Shown here piece after piece: positions 10,001 to 18,366 of a DNA stretch of 64,000 bases (the stretch's first letter is position 1; each line of letters opens with the position of its first letter). Origin of the DNA: Rhynchopus sp. YZ270_cl-10 (lineage: Eukaryota; Euglenozoa; Diplonemea; Diplonemida; Diplonemidae). The translations under genes were made by a program, and so were the position numbers. The stretch lies in contig OZ037846.1 in assembly GCA_964035575.1 (NCBI GenBank), positions 647,501 through 711,500 of the forward strand. The letters run 5' to 3'. The notes beneath the pieces were generated by a model. The model saw only the letters and a list, made by a program, of their open reading frames with translations, searched no databases and was not told where the DNA came from.

Positions 10001-11900
10001 CCGACAGCCCCGTTGTTGTCAGTGCCAGTGCGTACTTCCACGCCGAGCTCGCCTTCTCCACCACAACCAGCACGTCAAAGCCTGCCCCAAACAGCGTCCC
10101 TGTCGCAGTCAGCGAAATCGACGGCTTCACGAAGTCAAACACCACAAGCAGGTCCGTCAGCGTCAGCTCGTTCATCCCCGAGAAGAGCGACGAAAACGCT
10201 GCCCCTGCGCCACTCCCGAACACACTTCCCACACCGCCAGACATGGCCGCCAGGAACGCCCCCGGTGTCGCAACAGCACCCTCCATCGTGCGTGCTGTCA
10301 GCGTGAACACCTCACCCGCGTCGCCAGCCCCGAACGCAGCCACAACCTCAAACGGCGCAAGCCCCGCCACAATCTCCACGTGCAGTGCCCCAACCTCGTT
10401 CGACACCACACGCACCACAGCAGGCGCAAGCGACAGCGTCTTCCCCGAGAAGTCGATCAGCAGCGAGTCCCCAAGCGACCCCTCCAGCGCCCACGCCTTA
10501 CTCGCCCCGCCACAGCTCTCGCGTGTGTACTCCACAGCCACCTCGAGTGCAGGCACGCCCGGGGCCAGGTTCTGTACCTGCACCAGCCCAGACCCGCTGC
10601 AGTTTGTGTTCACCATCACCTGCACAATCAGGTTCGTGTCTGCGTACGACAGCATCGCCTCCACACTCGATGCGTCGCTGCTTGTGTCAAACGCCACGTC
10701 AAACGCCACCGCCACATCCGCACCCCCAGTCGTCCCAGACACAGACCCAACCCACGTCTGCGCAGACAGCGCCGTGCTCGCACCCCCGTCCGCAAACCCG
10801 CTGCTCGTGGCCTGCACCGTCACCCCCGCCACCGACACACCACCGGGTGCAGCCCACTCCCCGTCCACAGAGGCCGCCACAGACACAACACCGGTGCAGC
10901 CGTCAAACGCCACAGTCCCGTCAAAGGCAAGCTCCGCCGCCCCAGACATCTTCAGCACCCCGCCAAACGTTCCTGTCGATGTCGCGCACGTGTCCGCCCG
11001 CACGTAGTCGAACGCCAGCGACCCGCTCAGCAGCCCGTTTCCTGTCACGAACGTCGTCGACACTGCCAGCGCCGCAAGCTTTCCGTCTGCAAACGCCATC
11101 GACGCCGCCGCAGTCCCCCCGAACAGCGCTGCAGTCCCACTCACGCTCCCGCTCCACGCCCCGCCGTCCGCCTTCGCCAGCGTCACTCCTGCAGACGACA
11201 GTGTCACGGTCCCAACCTCCAGCGCCCCCTGCACAGACCCCAGCACCGCAAACGCCTTTGTTGCGTGGGTGTACGTGAACGACGCCTGCGCCGCCACAGA
11301 CCCGCCCACCAGCAGCGCCCCGTCTCCGGTGCTTGTCGTCCCGTCTGTTGCCACCGTCCCTGAGAAGGACACCCCGTCCCCAGCAAGCGTCACGTCCCCG
11401 CGCAGTGCTGTCAGGCCTGTCTCTGCTGAGAAGTCTGCTGCCAGCAGCACCGCACCTTCCGCACCGGCACCGCCAAAGAGGCTTGACGCAGTCCCCGACA
11501 CAGTGCCGGCCCAGGCAGTCTCGTGCACAGCCTCAATAGACACGCCCTGAAGAGTGATCCCGTTCACCACAATGTCCAGGTCAAGCGACGCAGACACCGT
11601 CCACACAGGCGTCACGCCGTCTGCACCACACCCGTCCTGCTGCCACAGCGCCGCTGTGCCGGAGTACGTCTCCCCTGCCACGTACAGTGCAAGCGCCACC
11701 TCCCCGCCGTTCCGAGACGCGCACAGTGCTGTCGCATTCACCGCAATCGTTCCCGTCACACTGAACCCGAATTCCGGGTGCGGATCAGGCAGCGCCTCAC
11801 CTACGTTGCATGTCTCCCCAGTGCAGTGCGTCAGGTCCAGGCTGGCATCAGCACCCCGTGCGAGGAGGGCCACCGCCACACACAGCAGTATGACACGCAT
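7068..11900 (-). CDS. Giant secreted protein with beta-rich repeats and a central helical segment
   Basis: 1610 residues, no family recognised. I place the start at the ATG at 11900 because it opens directly into a signal peptide, MRVILLCVAVALLARGADA. Reading further upstream would need a GTG start. About residues 20-1060 are Gly/Ala/Ser/Val-rich with reiterated short strands (VSGTAS, GSVSGT, LAAGG-like patterns), suggesting an extended beta-solenoid or beta-sandwich array with sparse Cys pairs. About 1080-1220 is charged and strongly heptad-like (DDAKKELQDAKKAVESAEKA and onward), probably coiled coil. The last 350 residues are mixed alpha with several Cys. No C-terminal membrane anchor or GPI-type tail is obvious, so secretion into a vacuole or outside the cell is the simplest reading. 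GC content is much higher than in the flanks. An adhesive or matrix role would only be a guess. Confidence 0.8.
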   Translation of the reverse strand: MRVILLCVAVALLARGADASLDLTHCTGETCNVGEALPDPHPEFGFSVTGTIAVNATALCASRNGGEVALALYVAGETYSGTAALWQQDGCGADGVTPVWTVSASLDLDIVVNGITLQGVSIEAVHETAWAGTVSGTASSLFGGAGAEGAVLLAADFSAETGLTALRGDVTLAGDGVSFSGTVATDGTTSTGDGALLVGGSVAAQASFTYTHATKAFAVLGSVQGALEVGTVTLSSAGVTLAKADGGAWSGSVSGTAALFGGTAAASMAFADGKLAALAVSTTFVTGNGLLSGSLAFDYVRADTCATSTGTFGGVLKMSGAAELAFDGTVAFDGCTGVVSVAASVDGEWAAPGGVSVAGVTVQATSSGFADGGASTALSAQTWVGSVSGTTGGADVAVAFDVAFDTSSDASSVEAMLSYADTNLIVQVMVNTNCSGSGLVQVQNLAPGVPALEVAVEYTRESCGGASKAWALEGSLGDSLLIDFSGKTLSLAPAVVRVVSNEVGALHVEIVAGLAPFEVVAAFGAGDAGEVFTLTARTMEGAVATPGAFLAAMSGGVGSVFGSGAGAAFSSLFSGMNELTLTDLLVVFDFVKPSISLTATGTLFGAGFDVLVVVEKASSAWKYALALTTTGLSDLSFPGLAGSVVETLAPEMLMVSVASAATSFAGKDVPKGFSLAAKIPLDGAVMAGIAAVAPPSLNDQTADASGADGGVTIVASLASATEMRLALALAGGVELGSPDVILREVSLLLVVKAAGAPEFGFQVVIDVAMDDRVLSASAALLVDVAGLSLAVAFDSNEPWNKPFGMNGVAILFPLGLSISITPVGILSEFALTGGVQLSAAQGYVTLSVSLSEPTKNAFQAEVTTLDVQDVLVGLLDCTACTKGVGSVLTDMSVDHFKGSFNADPVNAVSITFADVSVEIPAGVSIELTNLDLWGVVKVKHASFALNADGMSAAFEAEVVEWGPLSITAATSNTRGPRFEMVLQASEQSLLIDGKASVFGQSVSLYLQMSDSAVEGHFALSLGSLKAAVTMSSYGRPGEAGFSNSVRAELEADLIGDIVRGATSYLLGLADDAKKELQDAKKAVESAEKAWDNAIAELNNVKEDVAADIKDAENELGRAKREVDKFDCGDIWLISDACEAGKSLVKGALSAAQATLAGVRKAATALISLAEDIVEESKILLDFAEEVLSFAEGAVGVFADVVDAIGSVLENMLVVHSLVFTSDLSNYDVAVSFHADVTIFGTRHRNLGFSVRINFGDIVDYLMQQLSFSFHSDFDGDLVTEKPGAPTAVASTPNTIEGQVGLVLNASYEAYVLTKYEIPAEERACAKALAGCDELTASGTSFWASIMKVRKTMCYAVITARCEEAKDGLGRDLWVQESLTKSGQRGMSTRLRGLAATVIAIEEAEVACKQKQAVLAKVSSQSIFSFKFAVCSLDTLRLVRNVMLDTLESESKAILTHMMASAKNATSYAVKHAAAMTSYAATQVSCSTGSIASCFKVPAMGVTVAVYAMLKETSGVQHDAVDAPLFDALAQASSSSAAGEMLFVETMKGVVTTWYTQLQTSIAALDKAATGSQCNSMWGKISCNIAAAQAAAHKTTLAGLEPYRTLLLPYF

Positions 11901-12311
11901 CGCAGACGAGGTCAGAGGGGAACAGGATTTCCTGAGACTCACTCGATGTCTTCGTTGGGGGTAAAGGGTTTCTCCTGGTGTGTACTTTGTATAGTTATCT
12001 GTTGCAGGGGTGGTGTTGTGGTGTTGTGTCTGGTATGGTGCTACTGGGTGTGACCTCTACATCCACGCAAAGGGTATCACACTCCACAACAGGTATGCTC
12101 ACGTTGTGGGCCTTCACATGGTAACCTCTCAGTAACGTTTCTTCAGAGAGAGCAGCATGTGCCCTTGATCCGACCCAAAAGAAGTGTCCAATGAAGGGGA
12201 GTGGTACAGTGGGACTATTTCTTGCTCACTCAACAATACACTCCCCGACCCGCCCAAACCCACCGAATAATCCAAACACCCCAATTCCCACTCCCGCTTT
12301 CTTTACTGCCC
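11901..12311 (-). promoter_or_regulatory. Short intergenic region with acceptor-like tract
   Basis: On the coding strand the giant gene is preceded by ACACCACCCCTGCAACAG, a pyrimidine-rich stretch ending in AG about 100 nt before the ATG. It could serve as a trans-splice or 5'-UTR splice acceptor. The rest of the gap contains no other recognised feature. Confidence 0.35.
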
Positions 12312-13832
12312 CTAAAAACCAACGTCACCTAGTCTGCTGCGTACAACGCTGCTACACTTGTCCATTCCGTCGACTTTCGACAACGATGTGCAGTTGGAGA
12401 GAAAATCGTCACCAATCGTGGTGACTGCTTGCAGTCCGGTGAGGTTGACTTCCGACAATGCTGTGCAGTTGGAGAGAAAACAGTCACCAATCGTGGTGAC
12501 TGCTTGCAGTCCGGTGAGGTTGACTTCCGACAATGTGCAGTACGAGAGAAAACCGTTGCCAATCGTAGTGACTGCTTGCATTTTGGTGAGGTTGACTTCC
12601 GACAATGTTGTGCAGTTGGAGAGAAAACAGTCACCAATCGTGGTAACTTTTTGCAGTCCGGTGAGGTTGACTTCCGACAATGTTGTGGAGTTGGAGAGAA
12701 AATAGTCACCAATCGCGGTGACTGCTTGCAGACCAGTGAGGTTGACTTCCGACAACGCTGTGCAGTTGTTGAGAAAACCTTCACCAATCGTGGTGACTGC
12801 TTGCAGTCCGGTGAGGTTGACTTCCGACAATACTGTGCAGTTGGAGAGAAAATAGTCACCAATCGTGGTGACTGCTTGCAGTCCGGTGAGGTTGACTTCC
12901 GACAATGCTGTGCAGTTGGAGAGAAAATAGTCACCAATCGTGGTGACTGCTTGCAGGCACGTGAGGTTGACTTCCGACAATGCTGTGCAGCTGTAGAGAA
13001 AATAGTCACCAATCGTGGTGACTCCTTGCAGTCCGGTGAGGTTGACTTCCGACAATGTGCAGTACGAGAGAAAACCGTTGCCAATCGTGGTGACTGCTTG
13101 CAGTCCGGTGAGGTTGACTTCCGACAATGCTGTGCAGGAGGAGAGAAAATAGTCACCAATCGTGGTGACTGCTTGTAGTGCGGTGAGGTTGACTTCCGAC
13201 AATGCTGTGCAGTTGTTGAGAAAATCGTCACCAATCGCGGTGACTGCTTGTAGTCCGGTGAGGTTGACTTTCGACAACGTTTCGCAGTTGTTGAGAAAAC
13301 CGTTGCCAATCGTGGTGACTGCTTGCAGGCCGGTGAGGTTGACTTCCGACAACGTTTCGCAGGAGGAGAGAAACTCGTCACCAATCGTGGTGACACAGGG
13401 TAATGCAGGCAGGTGCAGTGTGATGCCACAGTTGTCATCCACATTGGGTACGCAACTGAAACCAATGCGCGTGACTGCACTACTTGAGAAGAAGTCGTTT
13501 GGAATCTCAGTTGCAACTTCTGCCTGAAGAAGCAAGCTGGCCACCTTCGGATCCGCCACCTGCTGCAACCTTGCTGCTGTGATGTTTGTCTCACCCAATG
13601 CATGAAGAGCTGATATGGCTTCGTACTTCATTGTTAACGTCAACACGACTGTGTCTCCAGCGCTCAGTTCTGTGATGTCCTCTCCTTCCTCCTTCCCTCC
13701 GAAGCCCATGCGGAAGCTGTCTTCGCACAACTGCGCTGCAATGGCCACCTTCTGCCGCATCGTCTCCGTTGTGTCATCCTCACCCATCTCAATCACGAAG
13801 TCCTTCCCCAAGCCCTGGATAGTCAGTTCCAT
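12312..13832 (-). CDS. Ubiquitin-like/BspA-type leucine-rich repeat protein, 14 near-identical repeats
   Basis: 506 residues. Residues 1-68 look like a beta-grasp ubiquitin-like fold (MELTIQGLGKDFVIEM, DTTETMRQKVA, AGDTVVLTL). Residues 70-140 form a conserved linker (EAISALHALGETNITA) shared with the LRR genes at 48129 and 51045. Residues 141-488 are fourteen LRR_5/BspA-type repeats, 25 aa each, of pattern LQAVTTIGDYFLSNCTALSE-VNLTG. Two of them are 24 aa. There is no signal peptide or membrane segment, so it is probably intracellular, unlike classical surface BspA proteins. At DNA level the 75-bp units are nearly identical, which indicates recent amplification or homogenisation. On the coding strand the ATG is preceded by CCACCCACAG, an acceptor-like site about 23 nt upstream. 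Ligand and function are unknown. Confidence 0.85.
   Translation of the reverse strand: MELTIQGLGKDFVIEMGEDDTTETMRQKVAIAAQLCEDSFRMGFGGKEEGEDITELSAGDTVVLTLTMKYEAISALHALGETNITAARLQQVADPKVASLLLQAEVATEIPNDFFSSSAVTRIGFSCVPNVDDNCGITLHLPALPCVTTIGDEFLSSCETLSEVNLTGLQAVTTIGNGFLNNCETLSKVNLTGLQAVTAIGDDFLNNCTALSEVNLTALQAVTTIGDYFLSSCTALSEVNLTGLQAVTTIGNGFLSYCTLSEVNLTGLQGVTTIGDYFLYSCTALSEVNLTCLQAVTTIGDYFLSNCTALSEVNLTGLQAVTTIGDYFLSNCTVLSEVNLTGLQAVTTIGEGFLNNCTALSEVNLTGLQAVTAIGDYFLSNSTTLSEVNLTGLQKVTTIGDCFLSNCTTLSEVNLTKMQAVTTIGNGFLSYCTLSEVNLTGLQAVTTIGDCFLSNCTALSEVNLTGLQAVTTIGDDFLSNCTSLSKVDGMDKCSSVVRSRLGDVGF
12356..13400. repeat. 75-bp tandem repeat array inside the LRR gene
   Basis: Fourteen units of 75 bp (two are 72 bp), with plus-strand core TCCGGTGAGGTTGACTTCCG, coding for the LRRs above. 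Most units differ at only a few positions. The periodicity keeps other frames open too, which creates long spurious reading frames on both strands. Confidence 0.9.
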
Positions 13833-14041
13833 TTTATGTGTCTCTTGATGTATCTCTGTGGGTGGGTTGTTGGGTAAGGAAGAGCACGGCTCCTCGAAGT
13901 GTCACTCCTGCCAGTCCATTGCTCCCAGGCACTTCCCACCACGGAAGCAGGCCGTTTAGACCACCAGGTAGCGTTTGCAATCAATGCAGGAGCGCCTACG
14001 GACCGGAGGCCCTTTGAATTGGAGGCGGGAACAGATATGTT

Positions 14042-14112
14042 ATCCTCATGGTGTTCCGGAGGGGGCCTATATTGACATGTCCTTGACATGTCGTTGACAA
14101 GTCCCCGACAGT
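14042..14112. repeat. Iteron-like TTGACATGTC repeats
   Basis: Four tandem, slightly varied copies of TTGACAtGTC-type units with 11-13 bp spacing, preceded by ATGGTGTTCCGGAGGGGGC. The same prefix and repeats recur at 21370-21480 in two clusters. Unit spacing near one helical turn suggests a protein-binding array or the end of a dispersed element. The function is unknown. Confidence 0.5.
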
Positions 14113-14539
14113 TGTTCGGTAACACCACCTCAGGCTGTTTTCTGATTCTGTAAATTTTCCAAAAATTCCGACATCCGTAAGCATGCTTAAGACGGGGCTT
14201 GAGGTCCAGCAGCAGTTGTATCACAAAGAGGGTAGAGGGGTCGAAATGCAGACAAAGCAATGTGGTGACATAGCTAGAGACTGCACATCATTGTACATAA
14301 TACACATTTGTGCACCAACGAAGCTGGTCATTTTACACACCTCCAAGAATGAAAACCATCAAATTTTGTGGAAACCGTCCGTGGTTGCCATACAGGACGT
14401 TGGGTGTGGCAATCCCGGGGAGGTACTCCTTAGCCACAGAAGCAGAACCCTGGAGTCCTCTTTCCCATTCAATAAGCCCTTCCCTACAGAGGGGGAGGAA
14501 TACTCTAGCAAAAGAGAGGGCACACAGCCGAGTGGGGTG

Positions 14540-14669
14540 CTGGAGCTGGAGCTGGAGCTGGAGCTGGAGCTGGAGCTGGAGCTGGAGCTGGAGCTGGAGC
14601 TGGAGCTGGAGCTGGAGCTGGAGCTGGAGCTGGAGCTGGAGCTGGAGCTGGAGCTGGAGCTGGAGCTGG
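14540..14669. repeat. (GAGCTG)n hexanucleotide microsatellite, about 21 units
   Basis: About 130 bp of uninterrupted GAGCTG. It would encode an alternating Glu-Leu tract on the plus strand, but nothing around it looks like a gene and all host genes here use the minus strand. Confidence 0.9.
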
Positions 14670-15480
14670 GGGTCCAGCTGCTGAAAAGCTGTGAGCTTAC
14701 AAAGGTGCCCCCGTTGGCTGGAATGGAAAGGTTTGATGCACGATCATCGAGACAAGAGAGCAGGGGGGAAGAGAGGGGGGTTGAGAGCTATTGTGAATTG
14801 GTTGGACAGTGCTGCATAAAACAGCATACCACTGAAAAAGAGAAAAAAAAATGGAAGTTGAAAAGTGCAAAACCGCCTCTGTGGACGCAGGCACTAAAAA
14901 TAAATCTGGTTATGTGGTGTTCATGAAATCCCCCATCCCGCTATTTTGGAGCAGTTGTGGTAAATTCACGAACATCAAATTGTGTGAAATTTGTTATTTT
15001 ACAAATCGCACTATTTTTCGAAAGCAAAAAAAAACAAAAAAAGCAACAACAACAACTTTTGAGAGTATCTTGGCCCTGTCAAGACAGGAGAGTACACCTC
15101 TGTACAAAAAAAAGGGAAGGAAAGGGGTGACTTAGCTCTGATATCATTTACTATGGGGAAAAAATAGAGACACAGTGCGTATGACAAAAAATTGTTGTCG
15201 CAACACTGTGTGTGTGTTTTTCTTCTTTTTTTTTTGACAAATTGTTGTAGTGTAGTTGCCTCGGTTGTGTTGCCACAGTTGGTGCAATCTCCACTTTTTG
15301 TTTTTTCCCTCCCCTTCAAGACACAGCAATACAACAATTCAGAACAGTCGAGAAGATGGACACAGTGGCTACGCCTCGCCTTGCATGGATCGCTTAAAGC
15401 TTCGCAAGGGATCGTGGTACTATGGCTTTTATCTCTGTGGGAACGAAAGGTGGGGGAAATGGGATCGGGGGTTGGGTATA

Positions 15481-15613
15481 ATGGTGGCCAGTATTGTGAC
15501 GGGAGCCCATTGGAATACGCAAAATACATCACAATACATCACAATACACATGGTCCTGTATTTTGATGTTTTTTGCGTATTCCAATGGGCTCCCATCACA
15601 GTACTGCCACCAT
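15481..15613. mobile_element. TA-flanked ATGGTGGC-type MITE, copy 1
   Basis: A foldback of about 133 bp with long inverted arms starting ATGGTGGCCAGTATTGTGAC, flanked on both sides by TA. Two sister copies lie at 35562 and 61604. This copy is the most diverged. TA duplication and the absence of coding capacity fit a Tc1/mariner-derived MITE. Confidence 0.85.
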
Positions 15614-16406
15614 TAGGTGGGTATTGCCTAGTCGCCTTGAAACATTCTGTATGATTGTATGAGGTTTCCTTCATATGAGAGTCGTTCTACTGCAGGGCTC
15701 CATAGGCCTGCAGCAAAGAACCGGCATCTTAGCATACAAGAGTAGTTGGAAAGTGCAACATGCCTCACCGTTCATTTGGCAGGAGGCATTGGCACTAAAA
15801 CAAAGGTTCATTCAAAAAAGTTGCAAAATCCGTGATATGGTATTTTGCTTTGCAGAAAATGGGAGAAAAATAAATGTAGAAAAAAAATTGATATCGGATG
15901 GATAGAAACACAAGGGGAAAAATAGAAACCGAGAAATAAAGGTTTATTTTCCGAAGCAGAAGAAAAAGAAACAGAAACAGGGGAAAAAAATAATCCCCAA
16001 CACGGTGACCGGGGCAAAAAAAAGGAAAAGTTGTAAGAGAATGTGCCTCTCCTTGCACACACGGCTTTATCGTTAAAATGAGAACTTGTAGAAGTGCGTT
16101 CTCTTGTCTCACAGCGGGTTTCGTCACCGGAAACGTATTTCGAAAACGACAACGATGGATCTGGGAGACCCATACCATCTTTTGCACACATTGAGGAAAT
16201 CAGATTAATGTATCATTTTTTTGTGTGTGTAACAATACGTCTGGAAAATAAAAGACGCCTTTCCTTTTCGGTTGTCATGAGTCTTACCACCTTCCCCTTT
16301 TCCCCCCTCCTTTTTCCCCATCTCTCACTTCTTGGGGTTTTTCGGGGTTTGAAAAAAAAATAATAAAAAAGATGCGATCAACGAAAGCGGGGGTATTTTC
16401 ATGCTC

Positions 16407-17111
16407 TTACTCCACCACTGCCACCTTCTCCATCGGGCTGGCCGCGTCGTTTCCGTACTGCAGGGTGTTCGTTGGCTGAGGGTATGACCCTACTGCGGGG
16501 TTGTACACCTGGTAGCCTTGTGGAGTGTTGATAGTGTTGCTGCTGCTGTTGGCAACACCGACACAGTGCAAGATGGTGCCGAAAATGCACAACGCGAAGA
16601 TCACGCACATGAGGTACAGCCCCGAACCCATAGAGAACCCAGGGGTGTCCGAAATGCTCTGGCTAATGCCTGCATCGCTACCAAGGCAGTGCGAACCCCA
16701 GCTTCCCTCAACCACCAAAAGCATTGACGCTGCAAACACGGGGGAAAGCAGCATGTTGAGCACCATCAGAACAAATGCGGCTGTCTGCATGCCTCTTGCC
16801 GCAGAAGGGGACATCAGAGCGAACATCAGAGACCCAAAGTAGAGCCCGCCCGCAACGAAGCTGAAGACTGCCACAACGACAGCCTCTCCCCGCCAGCCCT
16901 TGATCACCCCATTCATCCAGTCGCATTCGAACTCTGGAAACGAAACAGAGGCAACAGCGCTGCTGCAGGTGAAGAGCCCGCACTCCACAGTGTACACACC
17001 AACAGAAATGCTGAACCAGGCGTCGGGGGCCGCAGCAGTGGCAATAGCCAGCGCCATGCAGATGACATTAACACCGCAGGAGACTAAGGTGCCGGCAGTG
17101 GAGGAGACCAT
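16407..17111 (-). CDS. Four-transmembrane (tetraspan) protein, amastin/claudin-like topology
   Basis: 234 residues from the ATG at 17111. An upstream in-frame extension would need a non-ATG start. Four hydrophobic segments are seen at about residues 8-28, 75-100, 107-128 and 162-184. The first extracytoplasmic loop (29-74) holds Cys43, Cys49 and Cys63 and the second holds Cys142. A hydrophilic C-terminal tail contains GYQVYNPAVGSYPQP and four Tyr residues that could serve as sorting or phosphorylation sites. Topology, size and Cys-bearing first loop are those of amastin-like and claudin-like families, but I cannot see the strict amastin signature, so family membership is unproven. Likely plasma-membrane or endomembrane. 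The coding strand has ACACACCACAG about 42 nt upstream of the ATG as a possible acceptor. Confidence 0.75.
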   Translation of the reverse strand: MVSSTAGTLVSCGVNVICMALAIATAAAPDAWFSISVGVYTVECGLFTCSSAVASVSFPEFECDWMNGVIKGWRGEAVVVAVFSFVAGGLYFGSLMFALMSPSAARGMQTAAFVLMVLNMLLSPVFAASMLLVVEGSWGSHCLGSDAGISQSISDTPGFSMGSGLYLMCVIFALCIFGTILHCVGVANSSSNTINTPQGYQVYNPAVGSYPQPTNTLQYGNDAASPMEKVAVVE

Positions 17112-18366
17112 TGTGTGTTTTGTTGTTTGTCTTTTTTTGTGTTTCAAATAAATAATAGCTATTCTGTGGTGTGTGATCTTGTGGGGTCATCCCCATATCC
17201 CATCACTATCGTTTCATGAGGGGGGTCTGTGGTGTTGTGTGGACCCATAGGAGTGGGGGAACATCTTTGCTGTTGAAGAAGAATGTTCCTGCTGGAGGAG
17301 GCATTGCGCACAACGTAGTCGGGTGGCGGATGAGGAGAGAGTTCGGCTTTCGCACAGCATGAGATATGGGCTACATCCCTTCGATGGGGCTTTTCTGCCA
17401 CGAGCTGCAACGTGCCCACACAAGAAACGGTTGTCAAGTCCAAGAGCAAAAGGCGGGTGTGAAATTGCACACCCAACATGGTGTGAGGTTACTCGTGGCC
17501 GCATACCGTACTTCCCTCCCACCCATACACGAACCCATGGCAGTGAGGACTCCGTCCCTCAACAAAGTTGAAGGCGTGTACCAAGCAATGCCGCACAATG
17601 ACACCCCCCTGCTCATCACACAAGGTGCCGCCAGCACAGAACCGCACCCCCACTGTGCTCTGCCATGCAGCACGCCACGAGGCACATACACCTGCACCCA
17701 ACCCTCCCATGCAAGACGCTGAGTGTGCAGCACACAAAAAGAGAAGGCTTGCGAACCACGACACCACAACACCAGCCCAGCTCGCCTTCACGCGACCATG
17801 CTACCCTCATGTATACAACAGCTGTGCACAACCCCACACCCACACCCACACCCACGAAGCACGCAGAGAAGAGAAGGCTTGCGAACCACGACATAAAAAT
17901 ATTGTTTCACTTTTTTTTTTCGTCTTAAACATTTCGGTTATACGATCGTCTTCTTTATTTGTTTATCGGAAACCTAATTAAATCAGTGTCCACACATCAA
18001 CCTCGAGGACCTGATACAGACCTGTCTGTACACACTGTTTTGCCGTTGTGCGGAAAGGGTGTGGAAAAGAAACATAACAAGGAAACAACAAGAACGCCAA
18101 AAGCGAGACAGTGCCCTTCTGAGCCCTGCAAATAAAATCTCGCGAAACGGGGTGGGGGGAGTGGGGTGTTAAAGGAGAGAGAGCTTTGCCCCAAGGTCCT
18201 TCGAGACCAAAGTGGTAAAGTCACGGAATGTGGTCTGTTGCTGTACATCGTTGGTAGCAGCAAACGTAAAGTCGGAGAAGAAGAAAAAAAGCAAATGTGG
18301 AGTTTGTCTGCACCTATAAGGAGAAGGGTGCGAATTCAAGTAAGTTGGAAACAGCCCCAGCGAAGC
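17112..18366. other. Intergenic region containing a dispersed 320-bp repeat
   Basis: No gene is supported. The stretch 17541-17860 recurs in the same orientation at 60700-61015 with few differences (for example ACTCCGTCCCTCAACAAAGT and GAGAAGGCTTGCGAACCACG). Inside it, GAGAAGGCTTGCGAACCACG appears twice (17741 and 17871). The repeat may be a duplicated 3' UTR or intergenic segment. Confidence 0.55.

Larger units (their letters stand above)
13833..16406. other. Intergenic region with iteron-like repeats, a GAGCTG microsatellite and a MITE
   Basis: No gene is supported. It contains the iteron-like block at 14042, the hexanucleotide array at 14540 and the MITE at 15481, listed separately, plus AT-rich sequence with poly-A runs. 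A long plus-strand frame through the hexanucleotide array is an artefact of the repeat. Confidence 0.5.

Noticed and set aside
8172-11007. Long plus-strand open frames (538 and 674 codons) opposite the giant secreted protein
   Set aside because: They are antisense shadows produced by GC-rich codon use. The minus-strand frame has a signal peptide, regular repeats and a single uninterrupted reading, while the shadows show only Arg/His/Ser/Pro-rich translations.
12356-13400. CRISPR-like regular array
   Set aside because: The repeats are contiguous 75-bp coding units of an LRR gene with no spacers, in a eukaryotic context.
14183-14926. Plus-strand frame with a Glu-Leu repeat
   Set aside because: It exists only because GAGCTG is a hexanucleotide repeat without stops. 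No domain lies on either side and it is on the strand not used by host genes.
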